Of a DNA stretch of 64,000 bases, positions 23,814 through 33,552 are shown one piece after another (the stretch's first letter is position 1; the number at the start of each line of letters is the position of its first letter). The stretch covers positions 62,001 through 126,000 of the forward strand of contig CAYFMQ010000002.1 in assembly GCA_964344255.1 (NCBI GenBank), in the 5' to 3' direction. The DNA comes from JAJFIE01 sp964344255. Lineage in GTDB: Bacteria > Pseudomonadota > Alphaproteobacteria > Rhodospirillales > Casp-alpha2. Below the pieces are notes generated by a model that was given only the letters and a program-made list of their open reading frames with translations, did not search any database and was not told where the DNA came from. Both the position numbers and the translations under genes were made by a program.

Positions 23814-25187
23814 TCAGGCTTCCTGCCTTGCTTCGTCGGCAGCCGCCTCGATACTGGCACGCAGGATATCACATAACTGGTTGATCTGATCCTCCGTCAT
23901 GATGAGGGTCGGCGACAACACAGCCATGTTGCCGAGCGGCCTGACGATCAGGCCCCGCGACTGAGCCTGCTGGGCGACCTTCTTGCCGATGTTGATTTCG
24001 TCCGCAAAGACCTCCTTGGTCTGCTTGTCCTTGACGAATTCAATACCCATCATGAAGTGACTGCCCCGGACCTCGCCGACGACATCCAGGTCTTCCAGCG
24101 CCTTCAGGCCGTTTTCGAAGATTTTGCCCGTCGTGCGGACCTGTTCCGGTATTTTCTCGCCTTCCAGAATGGCAATGTTGGCGAGTGCGGCGGCGCAGCA
24201 GGCCGGATGGCTGGAATAGGTCATGCCGTGCAGGAACATATCGCCCCTTTCCGAAATCACGTCATATATCTCGTCCGAGATGATGGTCGCCGACATGGGT
24301 TGGTAACCCGACGTCAGCCCTTTGGCCGTGGTGATGATATCCGGTTCGATCCCGTAGACATCCTTTGATGCGAACATGTGACCCAAGCGTCCGAACGCGG
24401 TGACGACCTCGTCCGAGATGTACTTGATGTCATATTCGGTGCAGAGGTCGCGGGTCCGCTTGTGATAGCCGTCCGGCGGCACGATGACGCCACCGGCGCC
24501 CATGATCGGCTCGGCAATGAAGCAGGCGATGTTCTCCGCACCGATATCTTCGATCGCCTGGCGCATTTCGTCGATCAGGAAATCGTGGAACTCTTCCGGC
24601 GTCATGCCGTCGGGCCGCCTGTAGGTATGGGGTGACGACAGGTGGTGCACCAGTTCTTCCGCCGAATCCCATCCGACCCGGTAGGCCGGTGTCGTCATTG
24701 CGATGGCCAGATGGGTCGAGCCGTGATAGGCCGCAATCCTGGACAGAATCTTTTTCTTGTTCGGGCGCCCCAGCCTGTTGTTGTAGTGATGAATGATGCG
24801 CACCGCCGTATCGTTGGCGACCGATCCTGAATTGGCGAAATAGACCCGGTTCAGGCTGCCGGGAGTCAGCGACGCGACCTTTTGCGCCAATTCCGCCGCC
24901 AGGGGATGGGAGAGGTTGTAAAAAGTCGAATAGTAATCCAGCGTCTGAAGCTGGGCGGAAATGGCATCGATGATTTCCTGGCGGCCGTGCCCCACATTGA
25001 CGCACCAGAGCCCGCCGATTCCGTCGAGGAATTCCTCGCCTTCCGGATTGGAAACATATGCGCCCTTGGCGCCGGATATGACCGTCGGCCCGCCATCCTG
25101 CTTGATGCTGAACAGATCCGCAAAGGAATGGATCAGATGTGCATCCTTCGCCAGGATTTCATCCGTTGTTTGCGCCACTTGCTGCAT
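23814..25187 (-). CDS. Class III PLP-dependent aminotransferase (omega-amino acid:pyruvate type)
   Basis: About 457 residues. The PLP lysine is Lys289 (TTAKGLTSGYQP), with the cofactor residues in ANSGSVANDT and ISDEVVTAFGR. The subgroup transfers amino groups from terminal amines such as beta-alanine, putrescine or taurine, so the exact substrate is open. I chose ATG 25187 because GGGAGA stands 7 nt before it; ATG 25226 has no ribosome binding site. Confidence 0.92.
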   Translation of the reverse strand: MQQVAQTTDEILAKDAHLIHSFADLFSIKQDGGPTVISGAKGAYVSNPEGEEFLDGIGGLWCVNVGHGRQEIIDAISAQLQTLDYYSTFYNLSHPLAAELAQKVASLTPGSLNRVYFANSGSVANDTAVRIIHHYNNRLGRPNKKKILSRIAAYHGSTHLAIAMTTPAYRVGWDSAEELVHHLSSPHTYRRPDGMTPEEFHDFLIDEMRQAIEDIGAENIACFIAEPIMGAGGVIVPPDGYHKRTRDLCTEYDIKYISDEVVTAFGRLGHMFASKDVYGIEPDIITTAKGLTSGYQPMSATIISDEIYDVISERGDMFLHGMTYSSHPACCAAALANIAILEGEKIPEQVRTTGKIFENGLKALEDLDVVGEVRGSHFMMGIEFVKDKQTKEVFADEINIGKKVAQQAQSRGLIVRPLGNMAVLSPTLIMTEDQINQLCDILRASIEAAADEARQEA

Positions 25188-25463
25188 TTCATTCTCCCTG
25201 ATTACCGGCAATGTTTCGTTAACCATAATATTTCATTTTCACGCCACAAAGCATAAATGGTATATGTTCATTTTTCTAGTAATTTCAATGCATTACAATA
25301 ATCTTGGCAGATGAAATCGATATGCTGAAAGTGCATACCTAAAATGTAAACTTGGCAATAGTACCGGATGGAAAACAGGCATATATAGGCAGCAACACGT
25401 TAGAACGTATCAAGCGCTCGAAACGAACATAGCTTAAACCTCTTTACCGGAAAGGACACGACG

Positions 25464-25625
25464 ATGAAATTCGGTAAAATGATCAAAACTCTCTTCTCTC
25501 CCTCTCTCGAAGTAGAGCTGTCCAAACTCGACGCACACCTGCTGGAAGACATCGGCTTCGGCGCCGTTCACGGCCACGCCACCAGCGTACGCATCCCGGC
25601 CGAATACGGCAGGCGTCTTGCCTGA
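25464..25625 (+). CDS. Small DUF1127/YjiS-like protein
   Basis: 53 residues read directly from the sequence, beginning MKFGKMIKTLFSPS. The stretch LSKLDAHLLEDIGF matches the short DUF1127 core (L-x2-L-D-x3-L-x-D-I-G). AAAGGA precedes the ATG. Members are small basic proteins; a few act in RNA turnover or phosphate and carbon control. It is a monocistronic gene with its own terminator. Codon use is clear but length gives limited certainty. Confidence 0.65.
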   Translation: MKFGKMIKTLFSPSLEVELSKLDAHLLEDIGFGAVHGHATSVRIPAEYGRRLA

Positions 25626-25645
25626 TTAATCAGGTAAAATCGAAC

Positions 25646-25686
25646 AAAAAACGGCCCGCGAGATAATCTCCGGGCCGTTTTCTTTT
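25646..25686. terminator. Bidirectional intrinsic terminator
   Basis: AAAACGGCCCG pairs with CGGGCCGTTTT, with T-rich sequence after it on the plus strand (TTTTCTTTTT) and A-rich sequence before it, so it serves the small + strand gene and the converging ABC operon. Confidence 0.85.
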
Positions 25687-25709
25687 TAGCCGAAGTCGAA
25701 AGCAGAGAA

Positions 25710-27602
25710 TCAATCCGGGTGGGTTTTTCTCTTTTCTTCCTCTTCAATGGTCCGCTCATAACCCGTCAGAATCTGCTGGGGTTTCCCTTCGCTCTCTTCG
25801 ATTTCCTTCAGGTTATGGTGGCAGGCGATCTGATGACCGTCTCCATGCTCATGCACCGGCGCCACCTGCGTATCACAGGTGCCGTCGATGGCGATGGGAC
25901 AGCGATTATAGAACGGGCAGCCAACAGCCGTGATTTCCACGGCGCGGGCAATACCTGCGGCGGCTTCCCGTGTCTCCATGGTGTCTTCCAGCCAGCCAAT
26001 ACGCATTTCAGGCACCGAAGTAATCAACAGGCGCGTATAGGGATGGAACGGCGGTGACAGAACCATATCCGTAGGCCCCTGTTCGACCACCCGGCCGGCA
26101 TAGAGCACGACGATCTTATCGGCGAACGACGCCACCGTAGACAGATCGTGCGAAATAAACACGAACGAGACGCCGGTTTCATCCCTGAGGTTCCGCAACA
26201 ATTTGATGACATTGGCGCCGACGATGGAATCAAGAGCCGACGTCACCTCGTCGCACAGCAGGACTTCCGGGTTACCCGCCAGTGCGCGCGCCAGATTAAT
26301 ACGCTGCTTCTGACCGCCGGACAATTCCATGGGGAAACGTTCGGCGAATTCGATGGGAAGTTCCACCATATCCAGAAGCTCGGCAACCTTGCGGCGCTTT
26401 TCCTCACCCTTGTGCCCCAGATAGAACTCAACGGGACGGCCCAGGATATCCCTGATCTGCTGGCGCGGGTTCAACGCCGTATCCGCCATCTGAAACACGA
26501 ACTGGACATTCCTGAGCTCGTCACGGGAACGTTTCTCCAGCGCCGGCTCAAGGACCTTGCCGTCAAGAACGACATTCCCCCTTGCCGAAGGCAACAACCC
26601 CGCCATGACACGGGCCAGCGTGGACTTACCACAGCCGGACTCCCCGATGACGCCGATAACGTCCCCGCGTTCCACGTTGACGTTAACATCCCGCAAGATC
26701 GTCACGGCCGGTTCGCCATCGACGATACCGCCGTAGCCAGCTGTAATGGCGCTGGCCGCCAGGGCAGCATCTTCGCGGGCGTGGCCATGATCTTCGGTAT
26801 CGCCCATGCCGGCTTTCGGCGACGGACGCACGGCCGCCATCAAGCGACGTGTGTAGTCGTGGGTCGGGTGATTGATGATCTGGTCGGCCGTACCCATTTC
26901 CTGGATTTCACCGGCGTAGAGCACAACGATCTTGTCGGCGACCTGCGCTACGACCGAGAGATCGTGAGTAACGTAGATAGCGGCGGAGCCTTCTTCACGG
27001 ATAACCTTCTTGAAGGCTTTCAGCACCTCGATCTGGGTCGTCACGTCCAAGGCTGTCGTCGGTTCGTCCAATACCAGAAGATCCGGCTTGCCGACTAGGG
27101 CCATGGCCGCCATCAGGCGTTGGAGCTGTCCGCCGGATACCTGGTGCGGATAGCGCCGCCCCAGGCGATCCGGGTCAGGCAGCTCAAGCGCTTCATAAAG
27201 CTCTTCGGCACGCTTGTCGGCTTCCTCTTGGGTCAGGACGCCGTGCAGCACGGCGGATTCCGTCACCTGTTCGCCAATCGTGATGGCCGGGTTGAACGTC
27301 GCCGCGGCGCTCTGCGCCAGATAGGCCGCGTTCCGTCCCCGCATGTCACGCTGTTCAAGCGGCGTCATGGTGAGAATATCCCTGCCGTGCAGGCGAACTT
27401 CCCCGCCGGAGAATTCAAGCCCCGGTTTACAGTAGGCCAGAGAGGCCAGGGAGATGGTCGTCTTGCCCGAACCGGATTCACCGATCAGGGCGACAACATC
27501 ACCCGGCTCGATATCGAAGGTCACGCCCTTAACGATGGGAATGATGTCGCCATCGTCATTACGGGCCTGAATTTGCAGGTTATCAACTTCCAGTAAAGCC
27601 AT
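25710..27602 (-). CDS. Peptide/opine ABC transporter, fused double ATP-binding protein (DppD-DppF type)
   Basis: 630 residues carrying two nucleotide-binding domains in one chain. Domain 1 has GESGSGKTT, VSGGQLQR and LLVLDEPT; domain 2 has GESGCGKST, LSGGQKQR and VLLCDEV. The oligopeptide C-terminal extension (CPFYNRCP) is present. It powers import of peptides or similar solutes with the two permeases and binding protein of the same operon. The start is 2 bp after the upstream permease stop. Confidence 0.94.
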   Translation of the reverse strand: MALLEVDNLQIQARNDDGDIIPIVKGVTFDIEPGDVVALIGESGSGKTTISLASLAYCKPGLEFSGGEVRLHGRDILTMTPLEQRDMRGRNAAYLAQSAAATFNPAITIGEQVTESAVLHGVLTQEEADKRAEELYEALELPDPDRLGRRYPHQVSGGQLQRLMAAMALVGKPDLLVLDEPTTALDVTTQIEVLKAFKKVIREEGSAAIYVTHDLSVVAQVADKIVVLYAGEIQEMGTADQIINHPTHDYTRRLMAAVRPSPKAGMGDTEDHGHAREDAALAASAITAGYGGIVDGEPAVTILRDVNVNVERGDVIGVIGESGCGKSTLARVMAGLLPSARGNVVLDGKVLEPALEKRSRDELRNVQFVFQMADTALNPRQQIRDILGRPVEFYLGHKGEEKRRKVAELLDMVELPIEFAERFPMELSGGQKQRINLARALAGNPEVLLCDEVTSALDSIVGANVIKLLRNLRDETGVSFVFISHDLSTVASFADKIVVLYAGRVVEQGPTDMVLSPPFHPYTRLLITSVPEMRIGWLEDTMETREAAAGIARAVEITAVGCPFYNRCPIAIDGTCDTQVAPVHEHGDGHQIACHHNLKEIEESEGKPQQILTGYERTIEEEEKRKTHPD

Positions 27603-27604
27603 GA

Positions 27605-28627
27605 CTACACCATTTTCTTTGCAAGACTGCCGCCGGACTTGGCCGAGATATCATCGACAATCAGGTTGATGGAAATGGTCAGCGTGGCAATCGCCAACGC
27701 CGGCCAGATGGAAGCGTAGGACCCGTAACCGAGACCCGCCATGTTTTCGCGCACCATGGAGCCCCAATCGGACATGGGCGGTTGAACGCCGAGCCCAAGG
27801 AAGCTGAGGCTTGAGATAAACAGGATGACGAACACCAGGCGGAGCCCGAAGTCGGTCGCCAACGGCATGGCCGCATTCGGCAGCACCTCACGGGAGATGA
27901 TCCACCAGATGCCTTCACCGCGGGCATGGGCCGCCTCGACAAAATCCTGCACCATGATGTCCTGCCCCAAGGCCCGGGCGATACGATAGACGCTGGTCGC
28001 ATAAATCAGCGACGCCACGGAAATCAGGATCGGAATACTGGATCCCAACGCCGCCACGGCGATCAGGCCGAGCATGATACTGGGCAACGACAGGATGGAT
28101 TCGTTGACACGGCTTAGCACCATATCCGTCCAGCCGCCCTTAACGGCAGCGGCGATCCCCATGGTAATACCAACGAAATAGGCGATCATGGTGGACAGGA
28201 ACGAGATGCCGATGGTCGTCCTGGCGCCCCAGATCACACGGGAAAACGTATCGCGGCCGATATAGTCCGCGCCCATGACCAGGACTGTATCGGATTCAGC
28301 GCAGTACTGTTCAATGGCCTCTCCAGTCATTTCCTCGAGATCATAGATCTCTTCGGTTATCTCCATGCAGGCCCCGGCAGGCAGGAACCCGTCGTCAACA
28401 ACGAATTCCGCCTCGTGATAGGGCGCAATCCAGGGGCCAAAGAAGGCCAGGAAGACCCAGAGCGCAACAATGGCGACAGCGATCTTACCGGTCCAGGAAA
28501 GCCGGATGCCCCGTTTCGGCGGCGCATCCGGCAGTTCGGCGAACTTATCGATGGGATCGATTGAGTCATCGCCTGAATCGTCGGTTTGATCCTCCGGTGC
28601 GGCGGTATTTTCGGGTGTATCACTCAT
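27605..28627 (-). CDS. Peptide ABC transporter permease, DppC type
   Basis: 340 residues. The first 55 are hydrophilic and acidic, followed by about six membrane helices and the EAA loop (EAAHARGEGIWWIISREVLPN) that docks the ATPase. The ligand-side insertion between helices 1 and 2 (about 75-125) is longer than usual and contains two cysteines. It follows the DppB-type gene after 12 bp. Confidence 0.92.
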   Translation of the reverse strand: MSDTPENTAAPEDQTDDSGDDSIDPIDKFAELPDAPPKRGIRLSWTGKIAVAIVALWVFLAFFGPWIAPYHEAEFVVDDGFLPAGACMEITEEIYDLEEMTGEAIEQYCAESDTVLVMGADYIGRDTFSRVIWGARTTIGISFLSTMIAYFVGITMGIAAAVKGGWTDMVLSRVNESILSLPSIMLGLIAVAALGSSIPILISVASLIYATSVYRIARALGQDIMVQDFVEAAHARGEGIWWIISREVLPNAAMPLATDFGLRLVFVILFISSLSFLGLGVQPPMSDWGSMVRENMAGLGYGSYASIWPALAIATLTISINLIVDDISAKSGGSLAKKMV

Positions 28628-28639
28628 GATTTCTCCCCC

Positions 28640-29590
28640 TTACTTCGGATGCCGCAGACGCGGGTTGGATACGATGGCCGCGATATCCGCCAGCAACAGC
28701 AGGAAGATATACGTGGCGCAGAAGATCATGGCGCAGGCCTGAACCAACGGCAGGTCACGGGTCTGCACACCGTCGATCATCAGCTTGGCGAGGCCTGGAT
28801 AGGCGAAAATCGTTTCCACGATAACCACGCCGCTGACCAGATAGGCCAGGTTCAGCGCGATAACGTTTACGATGGGGCCGATGGCGTTAAAGAACGCATG
28901 ACGCAGGATGATACGTTTGCGCGGCACGCCCTTCAGGATCGCCATTTCGATATAGGGCGAATTCATCACGTTCAGTATTCCCGCCCGGGTCATCCGGATC
29001 ATCTGGGCGGCGACCACCACGACGAGCGTTGCAATGGGCAGCGCCATGGCTTTCAGCCATTCGAGGAAGGTCTGGCCTTCGCTCATGAACGCAATGGATG
29101 GCAGCAATTTAAGTTCGACAGATAGGAATAGGACGAGGAGGGTTGCGATCAGGAATTCCGGCACGGCAACCAGGCTCATGGAACTGAACGTCAGAAAACG
29201 GTCAAGCCAGGATCCAGGATACATGGCGGCCAGCAGGCCTAGAACAACGGACAACGGAACGGCGATGATCGCCACGATGCCGCCAAGCTCCAGCGTGTTG
29301 CCCAGTCGGAAATCGATCAGGCTTGAGATCGTTGCTCCGCCCGCCGTGGAAATACCCAAATCGCCGGTCGCCATATCGCCAAGCCACAGGAAGTAGCGGA
29401 TATAGGCCGGTTGATCGAGGCCCAGTTGCTTACGTAACGCCGCCAGGCTTTCTACCGTCGCCGATTGGCCCAAAAGGATCTGAGCGACATCGCCGGGCAG
29501 GATGGAGAGCCCGAAAAATACCAGGAGCGAGACAACCCAAAGGGTCGCAAGTCCGATCAACAACCGGCGCATAATCATTTTCTGCATCAT
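28640..29590 (-). CDS. Peptide ABC transporter permease, DppB type
   Basis: 316 residues with six membrane helices. The N-terminal signature (LATLWVVSLLVFFGLSILPGD) and EAA-like loop (YIEMAILKGVPRKRIILRHAFFN) identify the DppB/OppB family. It sits between the binding-protein gene and the DppC-type gene; a 35-nt hairpin lies upstream, in the gap to the binding protein. Confidence 0.92.
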   Translation of the reverse strand: MMQKMIMRRLLIGLATLWVVSLLVFFGLSILPGDVAQILLGQSATVESLAALRKQLGLDQPAYIRYFLWLGDMATGDLGISTAGGATISSLIDFRLGNTLELGGIVAIIAVPLSVVLGLLAAMYPGSWLDRFLTFSSMSLVAVPEFLIATLLVLFLSVELKLLPSIAFMSEGQTFLEWLKAMALPIATLVVVVAAQMIRMTRAGILNVMNSPYIEMAILKGVPRKRIILRHAFFNAIGPIVNVIALNLAYLVSGVVIVETIFAYPGLAKLMIDGVQTRDLPLVQACAMIFCATYIFLLLLADIAAIVSNPRLRHPK

Positions 29591-29697
29591 GGATTCAGCC
29601 CTCCTCGCTGAGCGTGCAGGCCATCACCTTTGTTTCTTTAAGTATTTTTATGGTGATGGTGAATTCTTAATACGGCATAGGCCGTGGGCAACGATGT

Positions 29698-29732
29698 GAC
29701 CGGCCCGGATAGAGTGATCATCCGGACCGGTC
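29698..29732 (-). other. Intercistronic stem-loop after the binding-protein gene
   Basis: GACCGG...CCGGTC outer stem with an inner CGGAT/ATCCG stem, without a T-run. Such hairpins after a binding-protein gene commonly protect its mRNA, so that binding protein exceeds permease. The function here is inferred from position. Confidence 0.6.
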
Positions 29733-29759
29733 GATATCGTTAATGGATAGCCATTATGA

Positions 29760-31397
29760 TCAGGCTTTCCAGACGAATTCTGGCCACTCACAGCCACCGA
29801 ACGCGCCGAGCGGGTTTTTGCCGATACCCCTGATATTCGCGGCGGCGCCATCAGTATAGTTCTGGTGCGCCGGAATGATCATGCCGGATTCTTCATGGGC
29901 GAGCGTCTGCAGTTCGCACTGAATCTCATACTTCTTGGCAGCATCGGTTTCGGCTTTTGACATGGCGAGAAGCTGGCCAAAGCGTTCGTTCTTCCAGACC
30001 GTGTCGTTCCACGGCGCATCCGGCGCGAACGCGATATCAAGCATGATGGTCGCCGTCGGACGCATGTTCCATGTCACCACGTTGATCGGTTCTTTCAGCC
30101 AGACAGCGCCCCAGTAACCGTCGGTGGGCACCTTCTTGACCTGCAGGTCAAAGCCGATCTTCTGGCATTCGCGCTGCCACATCAGGACGGCGTCCGTGAT
30201 GCCCGGCATAACTTCCGCCGTATAGCATTCAGCCGACGTGATGCCGGATTTCTTCAGATGGAACTTCGCCTGATCCGGGTCATAGGGACGGATCGGCAGC
30301 TCCTTGCAGAAATCGACGCCATAGGCTGAGTTGATCGGATGATCGTTACCGACCGTTCCCTGGCCCTTGAGCACCGATTTGACGATCTTGTCGCGGCGTT
30401 GCAGGAATTTCATGCCCTTGACGAAATCGGGGTTGTTACCCGGAGACTTATCCAACATCAGGCACATGCCCATGTAGGCACCGGAAACCGTCGAGATGAT
30501 TTGGGTGTCAGGATTGGCCTCAATCTGTTTCACTGACTTCTGGTCCATCTGAATACCCATGTCGATATCGCCTGACAGGACGGCGTTCACGCGGGCGACA
30601 GAATCGGTGATGGCGAAAATTTCGATTTCATCGACATTCGCGCCTTCACGCCAGTACTCTTCGTTACGGACCTGTTTAGACCGCACGCCGGGCTGGAAAT
30701 CCACGGTCTTGAACGGACCGGAACCGCCCGGCACCTGATCTTTTTCCGTACCAGCCTTGAAGATCTTGAATTGCTTCTCTCCAAGAATGGTGGCGAAGTC
30801 GGAGTTCGGCGCATCGAGGATGGCCTTGACTTCGTAAGGGCCGGTTTTCTTCCATTCCTTGGCGCCGGCAACGAGAGTCTTAACGACGGAGATAGAATCG
30901 TCGCCATAATGAGCCGCCATGGTCGCCATGACGTCGTCCGCCGTCAGCTTGGAGCCGTCATGGAAACGGACATCTTCGCGCAACTTGAAGGTCCATTCGC
31001 TGGCGTCGCTGTTCGGGCCGAACTCCTTGGCCAGTTCCGGCTGTGGTACGATGTTGTCATCCAACTGCACGAGGCTGTTGTAGTGGGCGCGGCCACGGCT
31101 GTAGTCGATATTCGACGTAAACGTCGGCGGGAACATGGAATCATCGGGACCGTGCAGCGAAGAAGAGTAGCGGATGCTGCCGCCCTTCTTTGGTGTTGCT
31201 GCAATGGCGTCGCTGGCAGCCGTCACGATGCTGCCGGCAACGGCAGCGGTCATGCCGGTCGCCATCAGCAGCTTCATGGCGTCACGGCGGCTGGCGCCAC
31301 GGTTCAAGGCGCTCAGCACGATGCTTTTTTCATCGTGGGTGAGGTCGCCGTATGCGACGTCGCCTTTTTGTACTTCGTCTTTGATATCTTTAGTCAT
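29760..31397 (-). CDS. Peptide ABC transporter substrate-binding protein (SBP_bac_5)
   Basis: 545 residues. A long Tat-type signal (SRRDAMKLLMATGMTAAVAG) within the first 65 residues suggests folded export. The family 5 binding core follows (FGPNSDASEWTFKLREDVRFHDGSKLTADDV). First gene of a four-gene minus-strand operon. Its ribosome binding site lies in a perfect 20-bp tandem duplication (31401-31440), giving two AGGGAG copies upstream of the ATG. Confidence 0.94.
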   Translation of the reverse strand: MTKDIKDEVQKGDVAYGDLTHDEKSIVLSALNRGASRRDAMKLLMATGMTAAVAGSIVTAASDAIAATPKKGGSIRYSSSLHGPDDSMFPPTFTSNIDYSRGRAHYNSLVQLDDNIVPQPELAKEFGPNSDASEWTFKLREDVRFHDGSKLTADDVMATMAAHYGDDSISVVKTLVAGAKEWKKTGPYEVKAILDAPNSDFATILGEKQFKIFKAGTEKDQVPGGSGPFKTVDFQPGVRSKQVRNEEYWREGANVDEIEIFAITDSVARVNAVLSGDIDMGIQMDQKSVKQIEANPDTQIISTVSGAYMGMCLMLDKSPGNNPDFVKGMKFLQRRDKIVKSVLKGQGTVGNDHPINSAYGVDFCKELPIRPYDPDQAKFHLKKSGITSAECYTAEVMPGITDAVLMWQRECQKIGFDLQVKKVPTDGYWGAVWLKEPINVVTWNMRPTATIMLDIAFAPDAPWNDTVWKNERFGQLLAMSKAETDAAKKYEIQCELQTLAHEESGMIIPAHQNYTDGAAANIRGIGKNPLGAFGGCEWPEFVWKA

Positions 31398-31818
31398 CTG
31401 CGAAACACTCCCTGTGTTTTCGAAACACTCCCTGTGTTTTCTTAAGGTTCCAAAAATTCAGGTTGGATTATTATTATGTTCAGCCAAATTCTTTAACGAA
31501 TTCGGGCAATTTTTTTTATTCGGGCATAAAGCGAGCCCCTTTATTTTTGATTTCCCCATTCACGCTTCACATAATGTTGCCCTCCCTGGCTACATAATGT
31601 CTGTTTTAATCATTGCCTCCTACAAATTTATTTTCAACGTTTTACAAAAAAAATTTTTTCATGTTTCACTATAACGTTGAATAAACTGGATTTTTGTTCT
31701 CCATCGGACGCATTTTTTCTTGATTTCGCGTCAGGAAATAGCGCCGGAGGCTCAAAAAACCGCCTATCCCAAAAGGGATAGACGTCCATACTGCAACCTT
31801 TTCCAGAGACTCAGCAAG
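31398..31818. other. AT-rich intergenic region with no gene
   Basis: 421 bp between the divergent binding-protein operon and the PhzF-like gene. It begins with the tandem 20-bp duplication and is strongly AT-rich from 31440 to about 31690. It should hold the promoter of the transporter operon. I see no RNA gene or small coding frame with a ribosome binding site. Confidence 0.5.
31401..31440 (-). repeat. Perfect 20-bp tandem duplication over a ribosome binding site
   Basis: CGAAACACTCCCTGTGTTTT occurs twice back to back. On the minus strand each copy holds AGGGAG; the proximal one is 10-11 nt from the binding-protein ATG. The unit also has an internal inverted repeat (AAACACaGGGAGTGTTT). Confidence 0.9.
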
Positions 31819-32736
31819 ATGATTCTTATTCCTTTTGCCCTCTATGACGCCTTTACGGACAAGCCATTCGGCGGCAGCCAGGCCGGTGTCCTGACCGATG
31901 CTGTCGGCATTGATATGGATACCAAACGGAAGATCGCAAAAGAAATCGGCGCCCCGGCAACCGGTTTCGTCAACGGCCACGACGGCTACTCCGTCACGGC
32001 GGCCTTCCATTCAACGGTCATGGAACTGCCCATGTGCGGGCATGGGACCATCTGCCTGATGACGCGCATGGTCGAACTGGGCCTACTGGAAACAGGCGAT
32101 GAAAAGATTTCGGTCGCCCTGAACCTGCCATCAACCTCTGCGCAGGTGGAGATCACCAGACGCGAAGACGGACGCTCCCTCGTCATGCTGGATATCAATC
32201 CGCCATCCTTCCGCCGGGACGACCTGGATCTGGAGGAACTGGCCGGACACCTGAAGATCGATAAGGCCGATTTCACCGGCACTTATCCGGTGGAGACCGC
32301 CGCCGGCGACTTCGTCCATCTGGTGGCGCCGGTGAACGGCCTTGAGGCCATGGGCCGAATTCAACCCGATTTCGAGGGACTGACCCGGTTTTGCAGGGAT
32401 AACGGCATTGAAACCGTCGCCGCTTTCAGCACCGAGGTTGAGCAACCGGGATATGCGATCCACGTGCGGGACTTCTGCCCGGCCGTTGGCGTCGCCGAGT
32501 CGGCTGCCGCCGGCACCACCAATGCTGCGTTGACCGCCTATCTGATCCGCCATGATATTGCCCAGGCCGATGCTGACGGCGTCATCACCGTGCAGGCGGA
32601 ACAGGGTCACGAAATCGGCCGGCCCAGCACCATAAATTCGGTTGTCTCGCTATCCGGCGACGGCGTCGTTGGGCGTCTTCAGGTCGGCGGCGTCGCCACC
32701 AAGATGCTGGATGGGCATCTACAATTGCCTGAATAA
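31819..32736 (+). CDS. PhzF-family protein, catalytic Glu apparently replaced
   Basis: About 305 residues, the size of PhzF/diaminopimelate epimerase-fold isomerases. Family markers are FTDKPFGGSQAGVL at the N terminus and ELPMCGHGTI, with a second half containing GVAESAAAGTTNAAL. At the place of the usual S-E-T-x-F segment holding the catalytic glutamate it reads P-A-T-G-F. The chemistry may therefore differ or be absent. The ATG at 31819 is supported by family alignment, although its ribosome binding site is weak. Confidence 0.82.
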   Translation: MILIPFALYDAFTDKPFGGSQAGVLTDAVGIDMDTKRKIAKEIGAPATGFVNGHDGYSVTAAFHSTVMELPMCGHGTICLMTRMVELGLLETGDEKISVALNLPSTSAQVEITRREDGRSLVMLDINPPSFRRDDLDLEELAGHLKIDKADFTGTYPVETAAGDFVHLVAPVNGLEAMGRIQPDFEGLTRFCRDNGIETVAAFSTEVEQPGYAIHVRDFCPAVGVAESAAAGTTNAALTAYLIRHDIAQADADGVITVQAEQGHEIGRPSTINSVVSLSGDGVVGRLQVGGVATKMLDGHLQLPE

Positions 32737-32748
32737 CAGCCCGTTTCC

Positions 32749-33552
32749 TCAATCCGGTTTTTGCGCCTGGATATGGCCGTGCAGCAGCCCCCTGGAAGAC
32801 AACGCTTTCTGCCGGATCGTCGAGGCCGACTGGCGGGCCGAAAACTTGCCCTCGCCCAGGGCTTCTTTCAGCACCCCGGCGTCAGGGCCGGACATGATGT
32901 CTTTCTCGTTCCCGGCATGACTGGCTGAGGCTTCCGTATGGTCATGATAAGCGACCGGCGGCAGGCCGGCGTCCACCAGGGCCTGCTGATAAACGGAGAG
33001 GGATTCGAAAAAGAAGGACAGGCCATAGGACAGCATGGCGTCTATGTAGTCATTATAAAGCGCCCTGCCCTCTTCCGAGGTGTCCGCATCATGGCTGGCG
33101 TCGTAGAAATCGGCGCACAGGTACGACCCGCCCGGCTTCAGGACCCTGTTGAATTCCCTGAACACCGACGTCTTGTCCGGCATGTGGCAGATCACGTCCT
33201 TGGTAATGATCAGGTCATAGTTCCGGTCATCCAGAGGCAGGGGGCCGGGTTCGACCTCTCGAATGTCAATACGGTCCTCCAGCCCGGCATCGCCGACGGC
33301 TTTCTTTGAGCGCTCGATCAGTTCCGGTTCTATATCGATCCCGGTAACATGCGCCGCGCCGTAATCCCGCACCAGGGCGATCGAGGTTCCGCCGAGACCG
33401 CTTCCCACGTCGAGAACACGCAGCCCTGCCGGATCGGCAATCTGCATCAGGAGGCCCAGTTCGTCCGCACCGCCCGGCGACAGGTATCCCTCGCCATACA
33501 GCATCTGCATGCCGAAAACGACCTTGTCGGAATATTGCCTATACTCGCCCAT
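32749..33552 (-). CDS. SAM-dependent methyltransferase (phosphoethanolamine/amine N-methyltransferase-like)
   Basis: About 267 residues. The SAM site is VLDVGSGLGGTS, with acidic residue in GIDIEPE and the later ITKDVICHMPDK. The N-terminal motif QMLYGEGYLSPGG is typical of phosphoethanolamine and related amine N-methyltransferases. The C-terminal 60 residues look unusual (ASHAGNEKDIMSGPD). I chose ATG 33552, preceded by GGAG; ATG 33600 has none. Confidence 0.8.
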   Translation of the reverse strand: MGEYRQYSDKVVFGMQMLYGEGYLSPGGADELGLLMQIADPAGLRVLDVGSGLGGTSIALVRDYGAAHVTGIDIEPELIERSKKAVGDAGLEDRIDIREVEPGPLPLDDRNYDLIITKDVICHMPDKTSVFREFNRVLKPGGSYLCADFYDASHDADTSEEGRALYNDYIDAMLSYGLSFFFESLSVYQQALVDAGLPPVAYHDHTEASASHAGNEKDIMSGPDAGVLKEALGEGKFSARQSASTIRQKALSSRGLLHGHIQAQKPD

